Assembly: GCF_007833275.1 (NCBI RefSeq)
Contig: NZ_CP042241.1
Location: forward strand, 124,001-188,000
From: Salarchaeum sp. JOR-1
GTDB taxonomy: Archaea; Halobacteriota; Halobacteria; Halobacteriales; Halobacteriaceae
Length of the DNA stretch: 64,000 nt
Direction of reading: 5' to 3'
Part shown: piece after piece, positions 44,277-53,360 of the stretch
Layout of the letters: each line of letters begins with the position of its first letter
How positions within the stretch are numbered: position 1 is the stretch's first letter
The notes under the pieces: generated by a model
Database searches by the model: none
Seen by the model: only the letters and a program-made list of their open reading frames with translations
What the model was told of the DNA's origin: nothing
Translations under genes and position numbers: made by a program

Positions 44277-45397
44277 TGGAAGTCGAGTGCGTCGCGGGCG
44301 GTTCGCGCGCGAGCGAGCGCCTCCTCGGTGTCGTCGCCGCTCGCGGTGACGTGCCCCATCTTCCGCAGGGGCCGCACCTGCTCCTTTCCGTACCAGTGGA
44401 GCGCCGCGGTCTCCACGCTGAGCGCTTCGTCCGCGCCGTCGAGGGTCGCGGGGCGCTCCGCGCCGGTTCCGAGGAGGTTCGCCATCGCCGTCGGCCCCCG
44501 GAGTTCCGTCGAACCCAGCGGGAGGCCGAGCACGGCGCGCACGTGCTGTTCGAACTGCGAGGTGCGCGCGCCCTCGATGGTGTAGTGCCCCGAGTTGTGG
44601 GGGCGGGGCGCGATCTCGTTCACGAGCACGTCCCCATCCAGTTCAAACAGCTCGATGCCGAACACGCCGCGGCCGTCGAGCGCGTCGAGCACGTCGAGCG
44701 CGACGTCGCGGGCGCGTTCGACGGTGGCGTCGTCGGTGCGGGCGGGCGCAGTCGTCTCGCGGAGGATTTCGTCCTCGTGGACGTTCTCCACGACGGGGAA
44801 CGCGTCGCGTTCGCCGTCGCCGCGGACGCCGATGACGGAGAGTTCGCGCTCGAAGTCCACGAGCTCCTCCGCGACGAGGCCGGTGAGGTCGTCGAAGTAG
44901 TCGACGGCGTCCGAGACGGTGGCGGCGACGTGGTTCCCGCGGCCGTCGTAGCCGCCGCGCCTGGCTTTCAGCATGAGGGGGCTGCCGAGGTCGTCGAACG
45001 CGTCGCGGAGGGCGGCCTCGGACTCCACCTCGCGGAACGAGGGGACGGGGAGGCCGGCGTCGGCGAGCGCTCGCTTCTCGGTCAGTTTGTCGCCCGTCGT
45101 CCGCAGGGAGTCGGGCGCGGGGTGGACGGGCGCGTCGAGCGCGTCGAGCGCGTCCGCGTCCGCCAACTCGATTTCGTAGGTCACCACGTCCGCGCGCTCG
45201 GCGAGCGAGGCGAGCGCGTCGGGGTCGTCGAAGTCGGCGACGAGCTGGTCGGCCGCGGGCGGACAGGCGGGGCAGTCGGGGGTCGGGTCGAGGACGACCA
45301 CGTCGACGCCGAGCGGGCTCGCGGCCTCCGCGAGCATCCGGCCGAGTTGGCCGCCGCCGACGACGCCGAGCGTGCCACCGGGAACGAGCGAGTCCAT
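44273..45397 (-). CDS. purK: 5-(carboxyamino)imidazole ribonucleotide synthase
   Basis: A 374-residue ATP-grasp enzyme. VVGGGQLGRMLAEAA (13-27) is the N-terminal signature, LKARRGGYDGRGN the ATP-binding loop, and NEIAPRPHNSGHYTIEG the C-terminal metal and phosphate site. The start at 45397 has CTCTTATG about 28 bases upstream on the minus strand, suggesting a leaderless transcript that covers purK and purE. Confidence 0.94.
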   Translation of the reverse strand: MDSLVPGGTLGVVGGGQLGRMLAEAASPLGVDVVVLDPTPDCPACPPAADQLVADFDDPDALASLAERADVVTYEIELADADALDALDAPVHPAPDSLRTTGDKLTEKRALADAGLPVPSFREVESEAALRDAFDDLGSPLMLKARRGGYDGRGNHVAATVSDAVDYFDDLTGLVAEELVDFERELSVIGVRGDGERDAFPVVENVHEDEILRETTAPARTDDATVERARDVALDVLDALDGRGVFGIELFELDGDVLVNEIAPRPHNSGHYTIEGARTSQFEQHVRAVLGLPLGSTELRGPTAMANLLGTGAERPATLDGADEALSVETAALHWYGKEQVRPLRKMGHVTASGDDTEEALARARTARDALDFQ

Positions 45398-45450
45398 CAC
45401 CCGATAGGTACCCTCACTCCTGCATAAGAGTTGTCGAACTCGTTCGGGAA

Positions 45451-47178
45451 CTAGGCAGGGTCGTGCGTATCGTTCCGTATCCAGAACACCGTCGGGGTGT
45501 CCGTCGAGGTCAGGCGGTACGTGTAGGCCGTGTAGTTCTCCAGCACGGGATTCAGGTCGTCGTAGTGGTCGGCGAGCGCGACGACCACCGGCGGCTGTTC
45601 GGCTTCGACGTCGCCGACGGAGAGCGTGCTCTCGGAGTCGGCGCCGAAGCGTTCGAGGTACCACGGGAGGGGGAGACGCCACGTCCAGTGCTTCGGCTCG
45701 CGGAGGTCTTCGACGAGGTAGGGCGACGGCTCCGTCGTGGTGTGGAAGTGCTCGCCGTAGAACAGCACGGTGTCTTCGTCCCCGTTCGTGGCGGCGTCGA
45801 GGTCTGCGAGGAGGGCGTCGTCGATCCCGGGCTGGCCGTACTGGACGAGGGGGTTGTCGGCGTCCGCGGGGTTCGCGTACGAGGTCTGGTAGGCGGTCAT
45901 CCCCGCATAGCCGGCGATGGCGAGGAGGACGACGACGGCGACGGTCGCGCCGACGCGGTCGCCCTGCCGCCAGAAGCCGACGCCCCGCTCGGCTATCCAG
46001 CCGACCCCCACCGCGGCGGGGACGGCGAGCGGCACCATCGCGTGGACGACCGACCAGTGCGCGGCGATGTCGGTGACGATGGGGTAGCCGACGACGCTGA
46101 ACAGCCCCCAGTACGCGCAGAACTCCACGAAGTCGCGGCGGCCGAGCCAGTAGCGGTCGTAGACGAACCCGAGGACGGCGAACGCGCTGAGCGGGAGCGC
46201 GACCGCGGCGTGCGTGCGGACGGCGAGTTCGAGGAACTGGACGTAGCTGTGTTCGTGGCCGCCGCCCCAGACGGCGAACGTCTCCTCGAACGCGCCGAGG
46301 GTCGCGGCCTCGAAGCCGTCGACGCTCGTGAAGGCGTGCAGGAGACCGGGGCGGGGCGCGAAGAAGAACGCGGTGACCAGCGAGAACAGCAGGCCGAGGC
46401 CGACGGCGCGCGGGAGGTACTTGCCGAGCGCGCCGTTCGCGACCGCGTCGAACCCCGCGACGAGGTGGTCGGGGAGAGAGCCGTCGCGCTCGTCGGGGTC
46501 GCGGAGGCCGTCGAGCCAGGCGACGGTCGCGGCGGTGGCGTTCCACAGCCAGGTTCGGAGGTCGGCGACCCAGCCCTCGTCCCCGCCGAGGATGCGGTGG
46601 TCGGCGACGAGGACGAGCGCGCCCGCCCAGCAGACGAGGTAGAGGAGGGCGTTCGCCTTGGTGGTGAACGCGAGGGCGAGCGCGACGGTGGCCGCGGGCC
46701 AGTACCAGCGGCGGCCGGTGGCGAGCGCGCGGACGACCAGGCCGAGCGCGAGCAGGCTGAACGCGGCGACCAAGACGTCGTTCCGCATGAATCGGCTGTA
46801 GTAGACGAGGACGGGGTTGATGGCGAGGAAGCCCGCGAACCCGAGGACTTCGAGGTCGGTGAGGTGGTCGCGGAACAGCCACGCGGCGAGCGGGAGGAGG
46901 CCGCCGACGAGCGCGACGACCGCGCGGGCGGTGGCGTCGGTCGCGCCGAACACCCCGAAGACGTACTTGTTGACGTGGTAGAGGAAGGGGCCGTGAATGA
47001 TGGGTTCGTAGTCGTAGTGGCCGGTCTCGGCGTACCGGAGTATCCAGTAGCCGACGCGGCCCTCGTCCCAGTGGAAGGCACGGAGACCGAGCGCCCAGAA
47101 CCGCACGAGGAGGGCGGCCGCGGTGAGGGCGAGGAGGCCGGCGACGACGCGTCGGCGGCCGAGGCGGGACGGAAGCAT
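45451..47178 (-). CDS. flippase activity-associated protein Agl23-like (TIGR03663, GT-C fold)
   Basis: A 575-residue membrane protein with 10-12 helices in the N-terminal 400 residues and a soluble C-terminal domain. FHWDEGRVGYW (about 36-46), with D38 and E39, is the glycosyltransferase-C acidic site in the first external loop. The family (TIGR03663) is linked to dolichol-phosphate sugar flipping or modification in N-glycosylation. A sugar nucleotidyltransferase occurs 9 kb away, but no agl cluster surrounds the gene. Confidence 0.82.
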   Translation of the reverse strand: MLPSRLGRRRVVAGLLALTAAALLVRFWALGLRAFHWDEGRVGYWILRYAETGHYDYEPIIHGPFLYHVNKYVFGVFGATDATARAVVALVGGLLPLAAWLFRDHLTDLEVLGFAGFLAINPVLVYYSRFMRNDVLVAAFSLLALGLVVRALATGRRWYWPAATVALALAFTTKANALLYLVCWAGALVLVADHRILGGDEGWVADLRTWLWNATAATVAWLDGLRDPDERDGSLPDHLVAGFDAVANGALGKYLPRAVGLGLLFSLVTAFFFAPRPGLLHAFTSVDGFEAATLGAFEETFAVWGGGHEHSYVQFLELAVRTHAAVALPLSAFAVLGFVYDRYWLGRRDFVEFCAYWGLFSVVGYPIVTDIAAHWSVVHAMVPLAVPAAVGVGWIAERGVGFWRQGDRVGATVAVVVLLAIAGYAGMTAYQTSYANPADADNPLVQYGQPGIDDALLADLDAATNGDEDTVLFYGEHFHTTTEPSPYLVEDLREPKHWTWRLPLPWYLERFGADSESTLSVGDVEAEQPPVVVALADHYDDLNPVLENYTAYTYRLTSTDTPTVFWIRNDTHDPA

Positions 47179-47255
47179 ACCGAAGGCACGTGTTGGGCGG
47201 GGCAAAGACTTTCCGAAGACGGTAGCACTAAGCCCCGTCCCGCGCTCTCTCCGGC

Positions 47256-47660
47256 ATGGTCTCTCTCGGCCTCGTGGTCGCACAGTTCAACAGCAGCGTC
47301 ACCGACGGGATGGCGGAGGCGGCGCGAGACGCGGCCGCGGACGGCGATGCGGACGTCGTCGAGACCGTCCCCGTTCCGGGGGCGTACGACGCGCCGCTCG
47401 CCGCCGACCGCCTCGCGCGCCGGGACGACGTGGACGCCGTCGCGGTCGTCGGCGCTATCGTCACCGGTGACACCGACCACGACCAGGTCATCGCGCACGC
47501 GACCGCCCAGAAGCTCACGGACGTGAGCCTGGAGCGGGACACGCCGGTCGCGTTCGGCGTGAGCGGCCCGGGGATGAGCGGTGCGGAAGCCCGGGAGCGC
47601 GTGGAGAAGGGTCGGGAGGCCGTCGAGAGCGCGATTCACCTCGCGGAGGAACTACAATGA
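47256..47660 (+). CDS. ribH: 6,7-dimethyl-8-ribityllumazine synthase
   Basis: A 134-residue archaeal-type lumazine synthase, the penultimate riboflavin enzyme. VAQFNSSVTDGM (8-19), PVPGAYDAPLAA and GAIVTGDTDHDQVI are the substrate motifs; the histidine in TDHD is the likely acid-base residue. CACTAAG near 47226 fits a leaderless start. The next gene overlaps by ATGA. Confidence 0.92.
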   Translation: MVSLGLVVAQFNSSVTDGMAEAARDAAADGDADVVETVPVPGAYDAPLAADRLARRDDVDAVAVVGAIVTGDTDHDQVIAHATAQKLTDVSLERDTPVAFGVSGPGMSGAEARERVEKGREAVESAIHLAEELQ

Positions 47661-48802
47661 CCGAGTACGCAGACCGCGTCGAACGAGTCGAACCGAGCGC
47701 CACCCTCGCGGTGTCGAACCTCGCAAGCGAACTGGAAGCACAGGGGGAGGACGTCGTCGACCTCTCCGTCGGCGAACCCGACTTCCCCACGCCCGAGAAC
47801 GTCGTCGAGGCCGCGGAGGACGCCCTCGAAGCCGGGCACACGGGCTACGCGCCGTCGAACGGGATTCCGGAACTGAAGGAGGCTATCGCGTCGAAGCTGA
47901 ACGACGACGGCCTGCCCTACGAGGCGAGCAACGTCATCGTCACCCCCGGCGCGAAGCAGGCGCTCTTCGAGACGTTCCAGGCGCTCGTCGACGACGGCGA
48001 CGAGGTCGTCCTCCTCGACCCCGCATGGGTGTCCTACGAGGCGATGGCGAAGATCGCGGGCGGCGACCTCACGCGCGTGAACCTCGCGCCCCACGACTTC
48101 CAGCTCGAACCCGCGCTGGACGAACTGGCCGACGCCGTCTCCGACGAGACGAACCTCCTCGTCGTGAACAGCCCGAGCAATCCGAGCGGCGCGGTGTACT
48201 CCCGGGCGGCGATGGAGGGCGTGCGCGACCTCGCGGTCGACCACGACATCACCGTCATCTCGGACGAGATCTACCAGCACATCAACTACGGCGCGGAGCA
48301 CGTGTCGCTCGGCGCGCTCGACGGGATGTTCGAGCGCACAGTCACCGTAAACGGCTTCTCGAAGGCGTACTCGATGACGGGCTGGCGGCTCGGCTACCTC
48401 GCCGCGCCCGAGGACACGGTGTCGCAGGCGGGGAAGGTGCACTCGCACTCCGTCTCCTCCGCGACGAACTTCGTCCAGCACGCGGGCGTCGAAGCCCTCC
48501 GGCACACGGACGAGGCCGTGACGGAGATGGTAGAGGCGTTCGAGGAGCGCCGCGACCACCTCGTCGAACTGCTCGCCGAGCACGGCGTGGACGTCTCCGT
48601 GCCGGAGGGCGCGTTCTACATGCTCCTCCCTGTGGACGAGGACGACCAGACGTGGTGCACGAACGCCCTGGAGGACGCGCACGTCGCCACCGTCCCGGGG
48701 AGCGCGTTCGGCACGCCGGGGTACGCGCGCGTCTCCTACGCCGCGAGCAAAGACCGCATCGAGGAAGCCGTCGAGCGCCTCGCCGCCGAAGGCTACCTCT
48801 GA
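47657..48802 (+). CDS. pyridoxal-phosphate aminotransferase, class I (aspartate aminotransferase-like)
   Basis: A 381-residue fold-type I aminotransferase. LSVGEPDFPTP (36-46), NSPSNPSGAV (171-180), SDEIYQH (202-208), the PLP lysine K236 in VNGFSKAYSMTGWRLGY and R244 are visible. The sequence is closest to the archaeal aspartate/aromatic aminotransferase group (class Ib). Exact amino acid specificity is not decided. It overlaps ribH by ATGA. Confidence 0.9.
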   Translation: MTEYADRVERVEPSATLAVSNLASELEAQGEDVVDLSVGEPDFPTPENVVEAAEDALEAGHTGYAPSNGIPELKEAIASKLNDDGLPYEASNVIVTPGAKQALFETFQALVDDGDEVVLLDPAWVSYEAMAKIAGGDLTRVNLAPHDFQLEPALDELADAVSDETNLLVVNSPSNPSGAVYSRAAMEGVRDLAVDHDITVISDEIYQHINYGAEHVSLGALDGMFERTVTVNGFSKAYSMTGWRLGYLAAPEDTVSQAGKVHSHSVSSATNFVQHAGVEALRHTDEAVTEMVEAFEERRDHLVELLAEHGVDVSVPEGAFYMLLPVDEDDQTWCTNALEDAHVATVPGSAFGTPGYARVSYAASKDRIEEAVERLAAEGYL

Positions 48803-48880
48803 GGAGCGTTCGCACGCGAAACCGCCACACGGCGGCCGGCTGAACGACGACTATTTCCTTCCCATCGCCCTCGTCCGAGT

Positions 48881-49783
48881 ATGTTCACCGTGTTCGCCGC
48901 CCTCCTCGCCGGAGTGGCGACTGGGAAACTCGGCGGCGTGCGCGCCGCCCGCCAGGCCGGCCGCCTCATCTCCGTTGGTCTCGTGGTTCTGCTCTTCCTG
49001 ATGGGGTTGCGCCTCGGCGCGAGCGAGTCCGTCGTCGCGAACCTCGGACAGATCGGGCTGTACGCGTTCGTGCTCGCGCTCGGAAGCGTCGCCGGCAGCG
49101 TCGCCTGCGCGTACGCCATCCGGGGGTTCCTCCCGTCGTTCGACGCGGCCGGCGACGTGGAGTCCGGGAGTGGTGATTCTCGGACGCTCACCGCGCTCGT
49201 GCTCGGCGCGCTCGTCGTCGGCGCCGCCGCGGGCGCGACAATCCTCCCGGCCGGGAGTCTCTCGCTGGTCGAGCGCGCGACGACGCTCGCGCTCGCCGGC
49301 CTGCTGTTCGCGGTCGGCGTCGGCCTCGGCGCGGACGGCGCGCTCCTCGCGCAAGTGAAGCGCCTCGGCGTTTCCATCCTCGCGCTCCCCGCGTCAATCG
49401 CCGTCGGGAGCGTCGCGGGCGCGCTCGCCGTCGGCGTCGCGCTCGGGATGAGAACCACCGCTGCCGCGGCCGTCGGCGCGGGGTTCGGCTGGTACAGTCT
49501 CTCCGCCGTCCTCATCACCGACGCCGCCGGCGTCCACCTCGGCTCTCTGGCGTTCCTCGCGAACGTCTTTCGCGAGGTGCTCGCGCTCGCCAGCCTCCCG
49601 CTCGTCGTCCGGCACTTCGGCCGCGCGGCCGGCATCGCCCCCGGGGGCGCGACCACGATGGACGTGACCCTCCCCGCGGTCAAGGACTCCGCCGGGGACG
49701 GCGCGGTCGTCCCCGCGTTCGTCAACGGCGCGGTGCTCTCCTCGCTCGTCCCGGTGCTCGTCCCCGCGTTCCTCGCGTTCTAG
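48881..49783 (+). CDS. lysO: LysO-family amino acid (lysine) exporter
   Basis: A 300-residue membrane protein with eight to ten helices. The halves show GRLISVGLVVLLFLMGLRLG and GFGWYSLSAVLITDAAGVHLG, LysO/YbjE landmarks; ANVFREVLALASLP and APGGATTMDVTLPAV complete the pattern. It probably exports lysine or a toxic analogue. Its TAG is in a CTAG shared with endonuclease III. Confidence 0.85.
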   Translation: MFTVFAALLAGVATGKLGGVRAARQAGRLISVGLVVLLFLMGLRLGASESVVANLGQIGLYAFVLALGSVAGSVACAYAIRGFLPSFDAAGDVESGSGDSRTLTALVLGALVVGAAAGATILPAGSLSLVERATTLALAGLLFAVGVGLGADGALLAQVKRLGVSILALPASIAVGSVAGALAVGVALGMRTTAAAAVGAGFGWYSLSAVLITDAAGVHLGSLAFLANVFREVLALASLPLVVRHFGRAAGIAPGGATTMDVTLPAVKDSAGDGAVVPAFVNGAVLSSLVPVLVPAFLAF

Positions 49784-50589
49784 GTCTCGCTCGGGTCGAC
49801 GACGTCGCCGTCGTGGGGGTAGACGCCGACCTGGTCGCAGAGGTCGCTCATCGGGCACGCCTCCGGCCCCTCCAGGCACGCGGGCTGGCGCGCGGTGCAG
49901 AACTCGCGGCCGAACTGAATCATCGCCGTGTGCCCGAACCCGCACTTCGACGCCGGCACCTCGGCCTCCATCACCTGCCGGACGTCCTCGTGGTCGGCGG
50001 CCGGCGGCGCGAACCCCATCCGGCGCGCGATGCGGTGGACGTGCGTGTCAACGGGGAAGACGCCGTCCCGGCCGCCCGCGAAGAGGAGGACGCAATCTGC
50101 GGTTTTCGGCCCGACGCCCTTCATGTCGAGGAGGGTGTCGCGAACGTCGTCGGGCGACTCGGACGTCACGAACTCGTCGAACGCGTCCGCGCCGCCGTAC
50201 TCCTCGACGACGCGGCCGGCGAGGCGGATGATGGTCTCCGACTTCTGGTTGTAGAGGCCCGCGGACGCGATGGCGTCCGCGAGTTCGTCCTGCCCCGCGT
50301 TCGCGAGCGCGTGCGCGAGGTCGGGATCACGCTGCGACGCCGGCCCGTACCGCTCCATCAGTTCGTCGTGGGCGGGCTGGCTCGCCTTGTCGGACGTGTT
50401 CTGGCTGAGAATCGTGCGGACGAGGCACTCGAAGGCGTCCTGGCCGCCGTACGTCTTCTGCCAGTAGCGCTCGCCGAGGCGGTCGATGAACACCTCGACG
50501 CGGGAGGTGGCGTCGCCGGGGTCGAACGCGGCCGCGCTGCCGCCGCCCGCGGTGCCGCCGGAGATGTTCTCGGCTGGCTCGTCGCTCAT
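49780..50589 (-). CDS. nth: endonuclease III
   Basis: A 269-residue DNA glycosylase/AP lyase for oxidised pyrimidines. The helix-hairpin-helix has the catalytic K162 in MKGVGPKTAD, the catalytic aspartate is D181 in FPVDTHVHRI, and the 4Fe-4S cluster cysteines are C231, C238, C245 and C251. A 30-residue glycine- and acid-rich N-terminal extension precedes the enzyme. Confidence 0.94.
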   Translation of the reverse strand: MSDEPAENISGGTAGGGSAAAFDPGDATSRVEVFIDRLGERYWQKTYGGQDAFECLVRTILSQNTSDKASQPAHDELMERYGPASQRDPDLAHALANAGQDELADAIASAGLYNQKSETIIRLAGRVVEEYGGADAFDEFVTSESPDDVRDTLLDMKGVGPKTADCVLLFAGGRDGVFPVDTHVHRIARRMGFAPPAADHEDVRQVMEAEVPASKCGFGHTAMIQFGREFCTARQPACLEGPEACPMSDLCDQVGVYPHDGDVVDPSET

Positions 50590-50628
50590 ACCACCGTATT
50601 CGTGGGCGGCGAGGAAAGTGGTTCGGGG

Positions 50629-51042
50629 TTACTCGACGCGGAGTGCCATCGTGAGCGGCGCGCCGTCGGCGAGAGACGTGACGAAGTCGCGGGGGAGGTC
50701 GGCGGCCGCGGCGTCGGCGTCCACCATGATGGTGCGGTCGTCGACGTAGGTGCTGGTGCGGCCGACGTGCCCGCGCTGGTTCTCGAACGCGAGGTCGGGG
50801 TGGCCGCTTCCCGTAATCGTGACGCGTTCGTCGGGGGTTTCGAGGACGACGGTGATGGTCGAGTCAGTGTCCTGACAGGCGTCGACGAACTCGCGCGAGA
50901 AGTCGCTGGGGGCGCGGTCGGCGTCGATGGCGAGGATGCAGTCGCCGGCGGGCGTGAGGTAGTCGTCGGTCGTGACCTCGAACGTGCTCGCGTGTTCGGC
51001 GGAGACGTTCTCGTGGCCGCGGGCATGCACGACTTCTTCCAT
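50629..51042 (-). CDS. DUF371 family protein
   Basis: A 137-residue soluble archaeal protein. It begins MEEVVHARGHENVSAEH and has TLEVT-like strand TFEVTTDDYLTPAGDCIL and a TITGSGHPDL segment, the DUF371 pattern. The fold is known in archaea but the function is not. I start at 51042, because further upstream the residues are basic and would run into the promoter region of the next gene. Confidence 0.85.
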   Translation of the reverse strand: MEEVVHARGHENVSAEHASTFEVTTDDYLTPAGDCILAIDADRAPSDFSREFVDACQDTDSTITVVLETPDERVTITGSGHPDLAFENQRGHVGRTSTYVDDRTIMVDADAAAADLPRDFVTSLADGAPLTMALRVE

Positions 51043-51160
51043 ATCCGCGTTCGGCCCCTCTCGCACTTGAAGGTCTTTATGTGTGCGCGGATTCCCCGAA
51101 ATCGTGCTAGAGTCCCGCAAACGGACGCGTGGTAGCTGTTTGCACACTCCGATTGAGGGC

Positions 51161-51170
51161 AAATTTTAAA
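51161..51170 (+). promoter_or_regulatory. strong AT-rich promoter element upstream of the coiled-coil gene
   Basis: AAATTTTAAA is the most AT-rich stretch in the 282 bases between the DUF371 and coiled-coil genes. As a TATA box it would start transcription near 51190-51197, leaving a leader of about 130 bases, unusual for this organism. Confidence 0.55.
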
Positions 51171-51191
51171 TGTCTATGGGAGGTACTAGAT

Positions 51192-51324
51192 GATACCTGA
51201 ACGCCCCAGCGTTCACCAGCACCGCTCGAGAATGACAGGCCGTTTTCACTTACGACGATTCGCAGAAACTCGCGAGCGACGCCTGTGTGGCGCACAGCGG
51301 CGGAATGGAACCGAGGTTTGAACA
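51192..51324 (+). promoter_or_regulatory. long structured 5' leader with Shine-Dalgarno sequence
   Basis: The predicted leader has a perfect 6-bp hairpin GAACGC-CCCA-GCGTTC near 51200-51215, and in the region 51280-51296 either CTGTG/CACAG or CGCC/GGCG can pair, two mutually exclusive stems. GAGGT (51313-51317) lies 7 bases before the ATG and matches the end of 16S rRNA. This would fit translation from a leadered mRNA, in contrast with the leaderless neighbours. The transcription start is inferred. Confidence 0.4.
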
Positions 51325-52224
51325 ATGGTAGAACAAGAAACTATTGACGTGTCGTCCGCGGACGAGCTGATTACTGACGAAGAACTCGAGAACAAATCCA
51401 AAGGCCAGCTTATCAAGAAAGCCGGCCAGTTCCGCGACCGACGGAACGAGCTCAACCAACTCGCGTCCTCGCGCGCATCGAAGCGCGACGAGCTGAACGC
51501 GAAGACGCGCGAGAAGGTCGACGCGGCGCAAGAACACCGCGAAGACCGCGACGAACTCAACGAGCGCGTGCAGGAGCACAAGGAGATTCGGAACGAGCTC
51601 AACGCGGACGCGAACGAGCTCTTCGAGGAGGTCGAAGACCGGAAGTCCGACCTCGAACTCGACGAGGGCAAAGACCTCGAAGAGCTCAAGGAGGAGATCG
51701 AGCAGCTCGAGTTCAAGCAGCAGACCGAAGTCCTCTCGACCGAGGACGAGCGCGAACTCATCGAGAAGATCGAGCAGAAGCGCGAGGAGTACCAGACGCG
51801 CAAGGAGAAGCTCGACCAGACCGAGGGGCTCGACGAGCTCGTCGAGGAAGCAGAAGAGGTTCGCGCCGAGGCGTCGAAGCACCACGAGAAGGTCACGGAG
51901 CTCGCAGACCGCGCGCAGAAGCACCACAACGAGATGATCGAGGCCTACCGAGAGGCCGACGACATCCGTGACGAGGCCGACGAGAAGCACGAGGCGTTCG
52001 TCGAAGCGCAGGAGGCCGCCGACGCCCACCACGAGGCCTTCGTTCGCGTGCAGAAACGTCTCCGCGAGCTCGACAAGGAAGAAGAAGAGGAAAAGCAGTC
52101 CCAGCGCGAGGCGAAGCGCCAGGAAGCGAAGGAAGAAGCAGAAGACATCTACGAGCGGTTCCAGGAGGGCGAGACCCTCGACACCGAAGACCTTCGGAAG
52201 CTCCAGAAGTCCGGTCTCCTATAA
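51325..52224 (+). CDS. archaeal coiled-coil protein, unknown function
   Basis: A 299-residue, highly charged, almost wholly alpha-helical protein with long heptad regions (about 20-270), containing repeated Arg/Lys-Asp-Glu-Leu-Asn phrases (RDRRNELNQL, KRDELNAKT, DRDELNERV, IRNELNADA) about every 15-25 residues. There is no enzyme motif or membrane segment. It resembles the conserved archaeal COG1340-type coiled-coil proteins, which have been suspected of ribosome or RNA association; this is unproven. Rich in glutamate. Confidence 0.85.
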   Translation: MVEQETIDVSSADELITDEELENKSKGQLIKKAGQFRDRRNELNQLASSRASKRDELNAKTREKVDAAQEHREDRDELNERVQEHKEIRNELNADANELFEEVEDRKSDLELDEGKDLEELKEEIEQLEFKQQTEVLSTEDERELIEKIEQKREEYQTRKEKLDQTEGLDELVEEAEEVRAEASKHHEKVTELADRAQKHHNEMIEAYREADDIRDEADEKHEAFVEAQEAADAHHEAFVRVQKRLRELDKEEEEEKQSQREAKRQEAKEEAEDIYERFQEGETLDTEDLRKLQKSGLL

Positions 52225-52316
52225 CTCGGATTTCTCTCTCCCGTTTTCGAGTCCGCGTAGCCACCGGCTCGCCCGGACTGGTGAGTTTTTAACACGCCCC
52301 GGCGTGTCGTGTCAGT

Positions 52317-53315
52317 ATGGATACGACGTTCAAGCGGGTCGGGCGGCTGGCGGTGTTCGTGCTCGCGCTCGCCGTGGGCGCGGCCGCGGGCTGGCTGGTG
52401 TTCGTAGAGGGCGCTGAGGGAAGTCTCGCGCGTCTGCTTGGCATCGTGCTCGCCATCGGCGTCGCCGTCGCGGTGGGACGCCTCGGCGCGAACGTCGCGG
52501 GGTCGGTGTTCGCGCCGTACAACGTCGCGGAGGTCGGCGTCGAAGGACCGATTACGCGTGACGGCGGGAGTTCGGTTCCGATGCAGCCGGGAACCACGCC
52601 GGCGGACGCCATCGTCGACCAGATGGAGCGCGCGGACGCGGACGAGAACGTGGACGCGCTCGTCGTTCGGCTGAACACGCCCGGCGGCGAGGTGGTGCCG
52701 AGCGACGACATCCGGAACGCGGCCGAGGAGTTCGAGGGCCCGACGGTGGCGTACGCGACGGACACCTGTGCGAGCGGCGGGTACTGGATCGCGTCGGGCT
52801 GCGACCGCATCTTCGCGCGGGACGGCAGTATCGTCGGCTCCATCGGCGTGGTGGGGTCGCGGCCGAACGCCTCCGAGTTGATGGACAAACTCGGGCTCTC
52901 CTACGAGCAGTTCACCGCGGGCGAGTACAAGGACGCAGGCGTCCCGCTGAAGGAGATGGAGGAGAAGGAACGCGAGTACCTCCAGGGCATTGTGGACGGC
53001 TACTACGAGGAGTTCGTGGAGCGCGTGACCGACGGCCGCGACCTGGACGAGGAGACGGTGCGGGACACGGAAGCCCGCGTCTACCTCGGTGAGGACGCGA
53101 GAGACCTCGGGTTGGTGGACGAACTCGGGACGCGGGACGCCGTGGACGACTACCTCGAATCGGAGCTCGGCGTCGGCGTGGAGACGCGAGAGTTCGAACC
53201 GCAGCGCGGCCTCGCGTCCCGGGTGCGGTTCGGCGCGCAGTCCCTCGCGTTCGCGTTCGGCGCGGGACTCGCGAGCACGGTCGGCGCGGACGACCTCGGG
53301 TTCGAGTTCAAGTAG
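52317..53315 (+). CDS. sppA: signal peptide peptidase SppA (S49)
   Basis: A 332-residue membrane protease. Two N-terminal helices (about 9-30 and 38-64) precede the protease domain. The Ser-Lys dyad is S153 in CASGGYWIASGCD and K205 in GEYKDAG. VRLNTPGGEVVPSD (118-131) is the family's substrate-binding strand. It cleaves remnant signal peptides in the membrane. TTTTTAA at 52286-52292 fits a leaderless mRNA. Confidence 0.93.
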   Translation: MDTTFKRVGRLAVFVLALAVGAAAGWLVFVEGAEGSLARLLGIVLAIGVAVAVGRLGANVAGSVFAPYNVAEVGVEGPITRDGGSSVPMQPGTTPADAIVDQMERADADENVDALVVRLNTPGGEVVPSDDIRNAAEEFEGPTVAYATDTCASGGYWIASGCDRIFARDGSIVGSIGVVGSRPNASELMDKLGLSYEQFTAGEYKDAGVPLKEMEEKEREYLQGIVDGYYEEFVERVTDGRDLDEETVRDTEARVYLGEDARDLGLVDELGTRDAVDDYLESELGVGVETREFEPQRGLASRVRFGAQSLAFAFGAGLASTVGADDLGFEFK

Positions 53316-53360
53316 ACGGGAGAGTTTTTACTGCGGGGTGCGCATCGTCTACGTACCTGA

